A stretch of 21,288 nucleotides of DNA from Claveliimonas sp964652805 (GTDB lineage: Bacteria > Bacillota > Clostridia > Lachnospirales > Lachnospiraceae): NCBI GenBank assembly GCA_964652805.1, contig CAZZBJ010000036.1, positions 1 to 21,288 on the forward strand, read 5' to 3'. A program made the position numbers and the translations under genes. The notes under the pieces were generated by a model. That model ran no database searches, had not been told where the DNA came from, and was given only the letters and a program-made list of their open reading frames with translations. This document shows positions 1 to 6,997 of the stretch, piece after piece (within the stretch, counting starts at the first letter, position 1; each line of letters begins with the position of its first letter).

Positions 1-54
1 CATTTCAGATACGCACTCACCATTGATAATAGTATTAATAGGTAATGTATTCAT
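1..54 (-). CDS. N-terminus of a probable DNA methyltransferase (partial)
   Basis: Eighteen codons are visible before the left edge, reading MNTLPINTIINGECVSEM. The start is well supported: TAAGGAGG lies eight bases upstream of the ATG, and a promoter sits behind it. The stretch 'IINGECVSEM' resembles the opening of N6-adenine/N4-cytosine DNA methyltransferases of the type 'NxIINGDCxExMKxLPDNS', which come shortly before the DPPY catalytic motif. The diagnostic motif lies outside the window, so this is a family guess from a very short peptide. If it is correct, the gene is either an orphan methylase or part of a restriction-modification system to the left. Confidence 0.45.
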   Translation of the reverse strand, partial: MNTLPINTIINGECVSEM

Positions 55-77
55 GAGCAAATCCTCCTTATGTGATT

Positions 78-106
78 AATATACCATACCGACCCAACAA
101 AGTCAA
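78..106 (-). promoter_or_regulatory. sigma-A-type promoter of the gene at 1-54
   Basis: Reading the minus strand, TTGACT (101-106) is followed by a 17-base spacer and TATATT (78-83). Both hexamers are one base off consensus at ideal spacing. The -10 box ends 23 bases upstream of the ATG, with TAAGGAGG between them, so this is probably a constitutive promoter for the partial gene at the left edge. Confidence 0.75.
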
Positions 107-182
107 TATATGTTAACGAAAAGTAAAATTATTTTTACTTCTTGTGCCACATAAAATGAACAGCAACATTTGAAACAAACCC

Positions 183-230
183 AAAAGAGAGATTGACAGC
201 CTTTTTGGTCGCCAGTCTCTCTTTTTGTTT
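183..230. terminator. bidirectional intrinsic terminator-like hairpin
   Basis: AAAAGAGAGATTG (183-195) pairs with CAGTCTCTCTTTT (213-225) around a 17-base loop. On the plus strand a G-U pair keeps the 13-base-pair stem continuous, and CTTTTTGTTTT follows. On the minus strand one pair is mismatched and the tail TTTTGGGTTTG is weaker. It lies downstream of the small minus-strand ORF at 269-442, and no plus-strand gene precedes it in the window. The rest of 55-268 shows only the promoter at 78-106. Confidence 0.6.
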
Positions 231-268
231 TCCTGAGTTCATCACTTGACATTATGGCAAAGACTACC

Positions 269-442
269 CTATCCTTTTATTGCTCTGCATGCCGCATAAA
301 TACTTCCTCCGCTTACAACAACAGAACCGCCGGCTGCCGCTTCACTGCTCCCGGTAATGTACTTTTCCAGTCTGTCCGTAAGCGACATTCTTCCCTCTTT
401 TCTCTCTACTACCATATGTTTATTCCATGCAGCTGTTTTCAT
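269..442 (-). CDS. 57-residue ORF of unknown function
   Basis: The ATG at 442 follows AAAGGAGCGTATGACTT, a good Shine-Dalgarno sequence ten bases upstream. The frame runs 57 codons to TAG and a hairpin follows. The N-terminal half is basic and polar. From about residue 33 the peptide becomes rich in Gly, Ala, Ser and Val (SSEAAAGGSVVVSGGS) and ends ACRAIKG. It has no signal peptide, convincing membrane helix or recognised motif. The divergent AraC gene at 626 is its nearest neighbour. It could be a genuine small protein or the truncated front end of a longer gene. The ribosome binding site is the best evidence for expression; I do not recognise a family. Confidence 0.35.
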   Translation of the reverse strand: MKTAAWNKHMVVERKEGRMSLTDRLEKYITGSSEAAAGGSVVVSGGSIYAACRAIKG

Positions 443-544
443 AAGTCATACGCTCCTTTCAACTGTGATTGATCTGTTTTCTTTTTGTTTTCTCTTTACG
501 TGTATTATCATACTCCTCACAGTGCCGGAGAAACAGATAGGTTT

Positions 545-573
545 TTGACATGTTTTAAGTCGATATTGATTTA
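545..573 (+). promoter_or_regulatory. candidate promoter of the AraC regulator
   Basis: A consensus TTGACA (545-550) is followed by a 17-base spacer and GATTTA (568-573). The -35 is perfect and the -10 is poor. The distance to the ATG at 626 leaves room for a leader of about 45 bases ending in AGAAGGAGG. The weak -10 fits a gene that needs help or is expressed at low level. Confidence 0.4.
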
Positions 574-625
574 TTTCTTCCCTTCTGCTATGCTTTTTCC
601 AGAATATAGAAGGAGGATATTGCAT

Positions 626-1465
626 ATGAACCAACCCTACTACGAGACCTTCCACCACATCGGGAACTCCGGCATACACCTGGCCTTCTACACTACGCCG
701 GGCGGCTACCGCCCCCTCCACTGGCACGAGGAACTGGAGATCCTGTACCCGTTGAACGGCCTGTCGAACATCACCGTAGAGGGCACGAAAATCTTTCTTC
801 CGAAAAAACAGATTATGGCCATCGAGTCCATGGAGATGCACAGCACCTTCTGCTATGACCAGACCTCCATGTTCCTTTGCATCCACATAGCCAGAAAATT
901 TTTCCAGGACTGCATGCCGGACATTGAAGATCACTACATCCTATGCCGGCCGAACCTGGTAAGCGATGAAAAATTTCCCGCCTACCTGGAGATCTGCCAG
1001 CTGCTGGAGACCATCACCAGGCTCTACATCCAGGACGCAGCCGCCTTTTACCTGGAGGCGGAGGGACTGACCCTGCAGGTACTGGCAAGGCTCATACGGG
1101 ATTTCTCCACCAGTGTACTGCCCCCAGACAAAAAGCAGGACAGGCTCACCGCCAACCGGCTGCGGGGCATCATCTCCTACGTAGAGGAGCACTACCAGGA
1201 GCCGGTCACGCTCCAGGAGATTGCGGACCAGACCGGACTGGGAAAGGAGGCCTTCTGTCGGTTTTTTAAAAAAAATATAGGAATGTCCTTCCTCCGGTAC
1301 CTGAACGAGGTCCGCGTCACCCACGTCTACCAAGACCTGGTGAACACAGAGGAACCCATCTCCTACATCATGGAAAAAAACGGGTTTACCAATCAGAAGC
1401 TCTTCAACCGCACCTTCAAAGAGCTCTACGGGACCACGCCTTCAGCGGTGCGGAGGGGAAAATAA
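626..1465 (+). CDS. AraC-family transcriptional regulator with N-terminal cupin domain
   Basis: The 279-residue protein starts at the ATG preceded by AGAAGGAGGATATTGCAT; upstream in-frame codons lack a ribosome binding site. Residues 20-130 form a cupin-like sensing domain with the typical HWHEELE signature (32-38). The last 100 residues carry the two AraC helix-turn-helix motifs: 'VTLQEIADQTGLGKEAFCRF' in the first, and 'NTEEPISYIMEKNGFTNQKL' leading to FNRTFKELYGTTPSAVR in the second. Such proteins sense small ligands, often sugars, and activate nearby operons. This is the only plus-strand gene in the window and converges on the 1686-8676 operon. It is more G+C-rich than its neighbours, with codons ending mostly in C or G. 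The target is unknown; divergent genes to the left or the Ynj-like operon are both possible. Confidence 0.9.
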   Translation: MNQPYYETFHHIGNSGIHLAFYTTPGGYRPLHWHEELEILYPLNGLSNITVEGTKIFLPKKQIMAIESMEMHSTFCYDQTSMFLCIHIARKFFQDCMPDIEDHYILCRPNLVSDEKFPAYLEICQLLETITRLYIQDAAAFYLEAEGLTLQVLARLIRDFSTSVLPPDKKQDRLTANRLRGIISYVEEHYQEPVTLQEIADQTGLGKEAFCRFFKKNIGMSFLRYLNEVRVTHVYQDLVNTEEPISYIMEKNGFTNQKLFNRTFKELYGTTPSAVRRGK

Positions 1466-1469
1466 AAAG

Positions 1470-1660
1470 CACATCAAAAGGGGCTGCCATGTCATATTTT
1501 TCTTTCATCACTGAAGCAAATTCATTGTCCAGTCAGTCATTCAGTTTCTCATCGCCGCCCCAGCCATAGAATGTCACTTCCGCTCCCGCATGCGGCAAGT
1601 GAAAATGTCATGACTGCCGCCAAAAGTGCTGTTAAAATCCTCTTCTTCTTAATCTTCTCC
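1470..1660 (-). pseudogene. relict of a YnjB-like ABC-transporter substrate-binding lipoprotein
   Basis: Reading the minus strand from about 1660, one frame gives KKKRILTALLAAVMTFSLAAC, a lipoprotein signal peptide with lipobox LAAC, followed by GSGS. At about 1578 the coding sense jumps frame and continues VTFYGWGGDEKLND, an in-frame TGA, then LDNEFASVMKEKYDM before similarity fades near 1490. 'VTFYGWGGDEK' is the start of the mature protein in the YnjB family. No start codon is left in frame: ATT occupies the likely position. The remnant therefore shows a lost start, a frameshift, a nonsense change (probably Trp to TGA) and a 3' deletion. It follows the phosphotransferase gene by about 26 bases, as a last operon gene would. 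The ynjC and ynjD counterparts are absent. Confidence 0.7.
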
Positions 1661-1685
1661 TCATTCAGTAATTTTTTATGCAGCC

Positions 1686-2699
1686 TTATTCCTGACTGCG
1701 TATAAAGCCGTCAATCCTATCCAGAAACTCCCGGCTCAAATATTGCTCCAGTTTTTCGTATGTAGACTGGTTAAAAATTTCTTTGTCCGGCTGCTGGTAT
1801 TCTATCCATGCCATGGCACACCAGGTAATCCCTCTCAGGCATGTGACAGGAACATATACCATCGTTCTTTCTTCCAGGCCCTCCGTGTTAAATCTGCCGC
1901 CTGCATATTTTATATATTCACCGATAAAGTCCTTCATTTCCTGCACAGTGAGGATCACATCCGTCTTCCAGAATGTAGTCGTGGGCGCCAGAAAATGTCC
2001 CAGATCCTGGGCCGGTTCCCCGTATAACGGCTTTTCCCAGTCGATCAGATAGTTATCCTTTTCCTCTCCGTTGATAAGAAAGTTTGTTGCATTCAGTTCT
2101 GTGTTGATACAGCAGCGATATACCGGCTTATCCAGGCTGTCTGCCTTTTCCCATACCTTATCCAACATTTCACGGATCTTTGCAGCTTTCTGCCGGTCTG
2201 CCAGCAAGGAGCCCTCATATTTTGCAAACATTTCCTCACATTCTTCCAGTATGGCGCGAAGCTGGTTCAGCGGTGCGATCAGATGCGTATCTTCCGGTAC
2301 GGATACACTGTGGATATCTGCAAGGCACTGTGCAGCGCAGATATTCTCCGTACGGTAATCCAGGACATGTCCCGGGAGATATTCCATCACCATCACACCG
2401 TACGGTATATGCTTCAAAGAGCCATCTACATACAATGGCTTTGGCGTACGTCCGGATCTTTCAAGCAGTTTCAGTGCTCGGTACTCGTACTCGATCTGAT
2501 CATCCAAATGCATCTGACTGCCAAAATTGACCCGAAATAAAAGTTTCCTGCCTGTCAGAGGATGGGTAAACAGATAGTTTCTGTTGTATTCTCCCTGTGC
2601 CAGCATGGCGTATTCCTCCGTTATATCTGTCGGAAGGCCCAGCGCCTGTCTGTATGCGGGAAGCCCGGCATAGGCTCTTAACTGTTCCATTTCATTCAT
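1686..2699 (-). CDS. APH/choline-kinase-fold phosphotransferase with variant catalytic loop
   Basis: The 337-residue protein starts at the ATG preceded by AGAAAGGAATATGTT; a GTG eight codons earlier is less likely. The fold signature is present: an N-lobe with 'LLFRVNFGSQMHLDDQIEYE' (53-72), the hinge 'GVMVMEYLPG' (101-110), and the metal-binding 'NYLIDWEKPLYGEPAQDLGH' (216-235, Asp220). The Brenner motif HxDxxxxN reads NTELNATN (199-206): the usual His is Asn and the usual catalytic Asp is Glu201, while the final Asn is kept. The substrate is unknown; relatives phosphorylate choline, sugars or antibiotics. It follows the transferase fusion directly, within the ydjXYZ/ynj-like operon, so a small polar metabolite made by the transferases is a plausible substrate. 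Activity with the altered motif is uncertain. Confidence 0.8.
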   Translation of the reverse strand: MNEMEQLRAYAGLPAYRQALGLPTDITEEYAMLAQGEYNRNYLFTHPLTGRKLLFRVNFGSQMHLDDQIEYEYRALKLLERSGRTPKPLYVDGSLKHIPYGVMVMEYLPGHVLDYRTENICAAQCLADIHSVSVPEDTHLIAPLNQLRAILEECEEMFAKYEGSLLADRQKAAKIREMLDKVWEKADSLDKPVYRCCINTELNATNFLINGEEKDNYLIDWEKPLYGEPAQDLGHFLAPTTTFWKTDVILTVQEMKDFIGEYIKYAGGRFNTEGLEERTMVYVPVTCLRGITWCAMAWIEYQQPDKEIFNQSTYEKLEQYLSREFLDRIDGFIRSQE

Positions 2700-2723
2700 A
2701 ACATATTCCTTTCTGCGGGTCAC

Positions 2724-4061
2724 TTATCTGATATCCCTGTACATCTTGGCAATTGTCTGTACAGGGATCTTGTCACGGTACATTTTTCTCATCCGGTTCA
2801 TTTTCCACATCAGTTTCAGTTTCGGAATCGTTCCCTTTGGAAATCTCCGGTCGGATGTATAGATCCTTTTTCTTGTCATCCCAAGACGTATCCCTTTCTC
2901 TTTCAGTGTCAAGGAGAACTGATAATCCTCCATGATCGGCATTTCGGGAAACATTCCAATATCAAAGAACAGCTTTCTGTCAACAAATATGCCCTGATCC
3001 CCGAACATGACTTTTCTGTCCTTTACCCGATGATTGGATATGATCCGGCATGTAAACATGAAAAAATTCCGAGAATGGAAAGCAATTCCAAAGCATCCTG
3101 CCCGGTGATCCCTCATGACCTCCCGTATCTGAGCCAGGGGATGCGCCGGGAGCTCGCTGTCACAGTGAAGGAAAAAAAGGACATCACCGTGACTTGCTTT
3201 CGCACCGGCATTCATTTGAGCCGCACGGCTTTTGGGAGCATGTAATAATGTGAAATCATTTGAGATCTTATCCAGAGTATGGTCCGTACTGCCTCCGTCT
3301 ACCAGAATGATCTCGCACTTGTCCTTCAGTTCTCTGAGCTGATCCTGCAGGTATCCTATCGTCTTCTCTTCATTATACACAGGCACGATAATGGAAATTT
3401 TGCTGATAGATGCAAGATATTTCCCTGTCTTTGATCTTTTCAGGAAATCATCTGCACGCATACGACCCCTGTAATCCTGAAGATCAGCCGGTGTATCCAT
3501 ATCCTGTAATTCAGCTGTATAACCTGGGGAAATCCCCAGACTCCGAAGTCTGCAGAGGGTTTCCTCAAATACTGTACTGACACCATATTGTTCCAGTCCA
3601 AAGGCTTCTTTCCACGGCTTTTTCATGCCGATCAGGTAATACCCTCCATCTTTTGTCTTTCCAAACACAATATCATGTTCTCCAAGCAGGTCAAACGCCC
3701 GTACCATATGCTCATCTCTGAGTTCCGGAACGTCGGTACCGATCAAAACACAGCTTTTGTATCCCTTTTCAAGCACTTTTTCTATAGCGTGATACATTCT
3801 CTGCCCCAATGTATCCCCCTGCTGTGGAAAGTATGCAGTATCTCCGCCGAAAATCTCCCGCAGTATTCCTGTTTTCTGTTCATCCTCTGGCGTATAGCTC
3901 ACATACACATCCCCTCTGCACGTCCGACAAGCTTCACATATATCCTGCAGAAAGCAAATGTGCAGCCTGGTGCACTCTTTCCCGGACAATGCCGGCATCA
4001 TACGCGTCTTTGTCTTTCCCGGCAAGGGAACACGTGTGAACACAATAATCGCTCTATCCAT
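2724..4061 (-). CDS. fused rSAM/selenodomain-associated transferase 1 + transferase 2
   Basis: One 445-residue polypeptide joins two proteins that are usually separate. Residues 1 to about 205 match the TIGR04282/DUF2064 nucleotidyltransferase-like family: 'AIIVFTRVPLPGKTKTRM' (4-21), 'CVLIGTDVPEL', 'DIVFGKTKDGGYYLIGM' and 'ELQDMDTPADLQDY'. Residues from about 218 to the end are a GT2 glycosyltransferase of the TIGR04283 type: 'ISIIVPVYNEEKTIGYL', 'CEIILVDGGSTDHT', 'GDVLFFLHCDSELP' and 'MPIMEDYQFSLTLKEKG'. The linker is short (about ten residues). Both halves keep their nucleotide-sugar motifs. The ATG directly follows the TAA of the C_GCAxxG gene, with AGAAGG upstream, so translation is coupled. 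These families co-occur with selenium/arsenic-type radical SAM genes and with TVP38 clusters. The sugar donor and acceptor are unknown. Confidence 0.88.
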   Translation of the reverse strand: MDRAIIVFTRVPLPGKTKTRMMPALSGKECTRLHICFLQDICEACRTCRGDVYVSYTPEDEQKTGILREIFGGDTAYFPQQGDTLGQRMYHAIEKVLEKGYKSCVLIGTDVPELRDEHMVRAFDLLGEHDIVFGKTKDGGYYLIGMKKPWKEAFGLEQYGVSTVFEETLCRLRSLGISPGYTAELQDMDTPADLQDYRGRMRADDFLKRSKTGKYLASISKISIIVPVYNEEKTIGYLQDQLRELKDKCEIILVDGGSTDHTLDKISNDFTLLHAPKSRAAQMNAGAKASHGDVLFFLHCDSELPAHPLAQIREVMRDHRAGCFGIAFHSRNFFMFTCRIISNHRVKDRKVMFGDQGIFVDRKLFFDIGMFPEMPIMEDYQFSLTLKEKGIRLGMTRKRIYTSDRRFPKGTIPKLKLMWKMNRMRKMYRDKIPVQTIAKMYRDIR

Positions 4062-4490
4062 TTACAGAACCTTCTCCAGCGCCTCTATAGCAGCTTCCGC
4101 GACTCCTGGACAGAAGTCAAGCAGAAGTCCTTCCTCCATCACCTTCTCAAGTTCCCCTGGTTTCCCCAGATCATGCCCCAAAAGTTCCCGACACATGCAG
4201 GAAGGATATTTCTGCTGAAAACATTCCTTAAATTCTGCTGTTTTCTGCATCATAATGTTCTTCTGAACCATATCGTCTTCTTTGCAGTGACCATATTTCA
4301 TTCCAAGAACCATCAAAGCTCCGGTCACTGCACCGCAGGTTTCCCCGCACATCATCCCGCCCCCGAAGCAGGCAGATACTTTTCTTGCCTCTTCTTCTGT
4401 CATTCCCATTTTTTCTGCAAATGCTCCGGCGACCACCTGTGAACAGTCTATCCCCTTTATAAACAACTCTCTGATCTCTTCTTTTTTCAT
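4062..4490 (-). CDS. C_GCAxxG_C_C family (split-Soret-like) redox protein
   Basis: This is a 142-residue cysteine-rich protein. The start is fixed by AGGGAGGATACA just ahead of the ATG; the frame extends upstream without a ribosome binding site. Cys16 lies in 'GIDCSQVVAGAF', the family core is 'ACFGGGMMCGETCGAVTGAL', and 'YPSCMC' and 'DFCPGV' follow. This spacing defines the C_GCAxxG_C_C family, which is thought to bind an Fe-S cluster or other redox cofactor in anaerobes. No signal peptide is visible, so it is probably cytoplasmic. It ends exactly where the transferase fusion begins, inside the operon with the Fe-S/CCG protein. A redox role for the module is inferred from the cysteines and context. 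Confidence 0.88.
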   Translation of the reverse strand: MKKEEIRELFIKGIDCSQVVAGAFAEKMGMTEEEARKVSACFGGGMMCGETCGAVTGALMVLGMKYGHCKEDDMVQKNIMMQKTAEFKECFQQKYPSCMCRELLGHDLGKPGELEKVMEEGLLLDFCPGVAEAAIEALEKVL

Positions 4491-4501
4491 TGTATCCTCC
4501 C

Positions 4502-4629
4502 TTACTCTGTCGCTCCGCCGCAGCCGGATCCCTGTCCTGCTGTACATCCGCAGTTCCAATATTTTTCATCTGCTCCTCGTCAATCGTACCAAATTTTGCG
4601 AGATCCTCCGGGCTGTAATAAGTTTCCAC
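4502..4629 (-). pseudogene. Cys-rich microprotein gene with a one-base frameshift
   Basis: A GTG overlapping the TVP38 stop codon (TAGTG) opens a frame reading METYYSPEDLAKFGTIDEE then QMKN. Adding one A to the A5 run at 4562-4566 would continue QMKKYWNCGCTAGQGSGCGG and then ATE before a TAA at 4502. That stop is followed immediately by GGGAGGATACA and the next start codon. The restored product would be 42 residues with four cysteines as CGC and GCGG. Without the extra base, translation runs on through the next gene in a non-family frame. 'YYxPEDLxKFG' resembles the opening of carboxymuconolactone-decarboxylase/AhpD-like proteins that accompany such operons, but the Cys-rich tail does not. 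It may be a damaged gene, a sequencing error or a recoded gene. Confidence 0.5.
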
Positions 4630-5339
4630 TACTCATTTCCGCCTTTTTTCTTTTGTCTATCCATATATATTTTTCTGATCATAACAATCAGCGCTGATAG
4701 GGCAAACAGTATCATTAAAGCTGTCACAAACATCTGCGCACCGCCCGTCAACATTCCTCCCACATAGGAATAGACGATTGTCGCAGGCAGCTGTCCAATG
4801 CCTGTTGCAGCGAAAAATGATCCGAAAGACATGGATGTAAGTCCTGCCGCATAGCTCACGATGTCAAATGACACAAACGGAAGCAGACGGCATACAAGGA
4901 CTGTGTTTTTTCCATATTTCTCGAAAAACTCATCTATTTGTTTCAATCCGGCTTTGCTTGTCAGCCTTTCCACCACATCTCTCCCGAGTATCTTTGCAAT
5001 CCAAAAGCATACTGCCGCTCCTGCCATAGCACTGGTCCAGGATAAGATCGCGCCTTGCCACCAGCCGAACAGATTTGCGTTGGCAAAAGTCAGCAAAAAG
5101 GCCGGCAGAGGCGCTGCCACAGACTGAAATATCATCAGGAGAAAAGAAATGAGCGCAGCATATGCACCGTATGATGCCACAAAGTCCTTTACAACTCCAA
5201 AATCGCCACTTGCAAACATCTTAAAAACTTTATTCATATTCTCATTGACTGTCGGTATCAGATAGTAGCATGCAGCAGCAACAGCTACACAGAATAGTAA
5301 AATAACCTTTTTCATCCGGCTATTTTTCTTTTTTTCCAT
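4629..5339 (-). CDS. TVP38/TMEM64 (VTT-domain) membrane protein, YdjX/YdjZ-like
   Basis: This 236-residue protein has a basic N-terminus, a TM helix at about 10-28, and the VTT/SNARE-associated core: 'APLPAFLLTFANANLFGWWQ', 'AMAGAAVCFWIAKILGRDVV', 'VCRLLPFVSFDIVSYAAGL' and 'GIGQLPATIVYSYVGG'. A C-terminal helix and the lysine-rich tail DRQKKKGGNE follow. DedA/TVP38 proteins are polytopic transporters or scramblases with re-entrant loops. The start codon follows GGGAGGAACTT and lies 20 bases inside the end of the Fe-S gene; the stop overlaps the next start. It is one of two such genes flanking an Fe-S protein, the arrangement of E. coli ydjX-ydjY-ydjZ. The substrate is unknown. Confidence 0.9.
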   Translation of the reverse strand: MEKKKNSRMKKVILLFCVAVAAACYYLIPTVNENMNKVFKMFASGDFGVVKDFVASYGAYAALISFLLMIFQSVAAPLPAFLLTFANANLFGWWQGAILSWTSAMAGAAVCFWIAKILGRDVVERLTSKAGLKQIDEFFEKYGKNTVLVCRLLPFVSFDIVSYAAGLTSMSFGSFFAATGIGQLPATIVYSYVGGMLTGGAQMFVTALMILFALSALIVMIRKIYMDRQKKKGGNE

Positions 5340-6327
5340 AAGTTCCTCCCTGCCAGTACTTGGTCTTCATTCGATTTATCATTGATTTTGCAGTATCTGG
5401 TTTCTCAGCAATTCTAAGGATTTTCAGGAGAATGTGATCAGCCTGATCAAAGCCTTTTCTTGCAAAGCTTCCAGAGCAGGAGGCACAGTACGTACATACA
5501 TTTCCTCCCTCTGCTGCCGCTTTTACCATTTCCATCGCCAGATCCGTCTCTTTTTGTCCGGCACATCCACCCAGCCCGCAGCACTGACTCTCTGTGATAA
5601 TCTCCGGCTCTTCTTCTAAAAACGGATGGATCATACGCAGGATTTCCTCTGTATCCCGATCCGGACAAGGCGGAAAAATCCTGAGTTTTTCCTCAATCCT
5701 TTCCCCGATTCCAAGTTCCCTCAGCTTGTCATAGATCATAACGACTTTTACCTTTAGCCTCCCCTTCAAATAGGCATAACAGTTTGGGCAGACCATGATA
5801 AGTTCTTCTACCTGCATACTCTGCAGCTTTTGATCTATTCGAACTGCAATCTTCTGTGCATCTTCTTTCATTCCCAATTCAGCTACCGGTTTGCCGCAGC
5901 AGTCAAAGACTATCCCAACTCCGTCTTTCTTCCACAAAAGGTCTGCAAGCAATCTCGTTGTTTCAGGATAAAAGGAAGGGAAGTTACATCCTGGAAAAAG
6001 AACACTTCTATATCTCCCATTCCGGTAATTCCGAAAAATATAGTCCTTCTTCTCTTTGATGAGCATAGCATAGCCTTTTTCTTTTACTCTTCCCTTATTT
6101 TCCATGACCTGGCTGTGTCTGATATTTAACAGGATCTCTCTGCCGTCTATCCCTTTTGGACATACCTGTGTACATTTCCCACAGAGAAAGCAATGGTATG
6201 CCAATGGTTCTATTTTATGGATATCCCCAATATCCATTTGATACTTTCCCAGAAACCGGCAGTTTTTCTGACACAGATGGCAGTGCGCGCAGGCAGAGGG
6301 GTCCGCAGTCTTCTTATTCCGACTCAT
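5320..6327 (-). CDS. 4Fe-4S / double CCG-domain protein (HdrB/GlcF-like)
   Basis: This is a 335-residue cytoplasmic Fe-S protein. Two N-terminal clusters are visible: C13, C16, C19, C23 in 'CAHCHLCQKNC', and C46, C49, C52, C56 in 'CFLCGKCTQVCP'. Two CCG domains follow: the first has 'VLFPGCNFPSF' and 'FDCCGKPVAELG', the second 'SQCCGLGGCAGQKE' and 'CTYCASCSGSF'. In heterodisulfide reductase and glycolate/lactate oxidase subunits these motifs bind a noncubane or extra Fe-S cluster and handle thiol/disulfide or two-electron chemistry. The start follows AGGAGGAGTCAG and overlaps the preceding TVP38 gene by 14 bases. In place it corresponds to ydjY of the E. coli locus but is much larger. It probably passes electrons to a process linked to the two membrane proteins. 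Confidence 0.88.
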   Translation of the reverse strand: MSRNKKTADPSACAHCHLCQKNCRFLGKYQMDIGDIHKIEPLAYHCFLCGKCTQVCPKGIDGREILLNIRHSQVMENKGRVKEKGYAMLIKEKKDYIFRNYRNGRYRSVLFPGCNFPSFYPETTRLLADLLWKKDGVGIVFDCCGKPVAELGMKEDAQKIAVRIDQKLQSMQVEELIMVCPNCYAYLKGRLKVKVVMIYDKLRELGIGERIEEKLRIFPPCPDRDTEEILRMIHPFLEEEPEIITESQCCGLGGCAGQKETDLAMEMVKAAAEGGNVCTYCASCSGSFARKGFDQADHILLKILRIAEKPDTAKSMINRMKTKYWQGGTYGKKEK

Positions 6328-6997
6328 CTGACTCCTCCTGTATATATTTTTTCTTCAAAACCATTCCCGCAAGAATCACCGCTATCGCAATGGCCACTGC
6401 GATGCCTATGTAGAGCAGACGGTTCTCGGCATCCGCCAGGCCGGCTGTCCCGATGGTGTACATGGCTGTCCCGGGGATCATGAACACAAAGGACCCCACC
6501 GTGTAGGTAGCGAAGCGGATGTCCGTCACGCCGTAGGCAAAGTTCTGGAGATTGTAGGGGAAGACCGGCACAAGCCTGGTGATCATGAGGACAAAAATCT
6601 GGTTCTTCCCGGACTCGTCAAAGAGCCATTTTTTCAGATATCTGTTCTTCATGGCCGCAGGCCTTATGCTGTCCCGCAGGAAAAATCTCCCCGCCAGAAA
6701 GGCAAGCACCGCACCGGCTGTGGCGGACAGGGCGCACAGCACCGTGCCAAGCGCCGGCCCGAACAGAAGGCCCGCCAGTATGGCAAAGGTAACGCCCGGG
6801 AGAGCCAGAACCACGCTGCCGATCACTGTCACCGCCATGTAGATGGCGATAGCTCCCGCCAGATTGTCTTGTATCATGGTCTCCAGAAAGGCCAGATTGT
6901 CCGTATCCCCCAGGTAAGAGGACCACCCGGATATGTGATTGAGAATCAGGAGCAGGAGCACCAGTCCCACAAAAATCCAAAGCTTTTTATTTTTCAC
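6314..6997 (-). CDS. second TVP38/TMEM64 (VTT-domain) membrane protein
   Basis: This 227-residue polytopic protein opens with a TM helix (MKNKKLWIFVGLVLLLLIL) and carries the VTT core: 'VVLALPGVTFAILAGLLFGP', 'LSATAGAVLAFLAGRFFLRD', 'ITRLVPVFPYNLQNFAYGV' and 'FMIPGTAMYTIGTAG'. A final helix and the acidic tail ESDESE follow. It overlaps both neighbours (11 bases with the upstream gene, 14 with the Fe-S gene), so the group is translated together. Its sequence differs strongly from the other TVP38 gene at 4629-5339, so this is not a recent duplication. It is visibly more G+C-rich than the genes downstream; the change falls near its 3' end. The function is presumed to be transport or redox linked to the Fe-S partner. 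Confidence 0.9.
   Translation of the reverse strand: MKNKKLWIFVGLVLLLLILNHISGWSSYLGDTDNLAFLETMIQDNLAGAIAIYMAVTVIGSVVLALPGVTFAILAGLLFGPALGTVLCALSATAGAVLAFLAGRFFLRDSIRPAAMKNRYLKKWLFDESGKNQIFVLMITRLVPVFPYNLQNFAYGVTDIRFATYTVGSFVFMIPGTAMYTIGTAGLADAENRLLYIGIAVAIAIAVILAGMVLKKKYIQEESDESE

Noticed and set aside
446..1333. Two minus-strand open frames opposite the AraC gene
   Set aside because: The AraC frame has clear cupin and helix-turn-helix motifs and a ribosome binding site. The antisense frames have neither.
3588..4442. Plus-strand open frame of 284 codons opposite the transferase fusion and the C_GCAxxG gene
   Set aside because: It is antisense to two well-supported genes, with His/Phe/Ser-rich composition and no start signal.
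4228..4501. Continuation of the microprotein frame through the C_GCAxxG gene
   Set aside because: Beyond the A-run it is just the +/-1 frame of a recognised gene. Only the first 22 codons look real.
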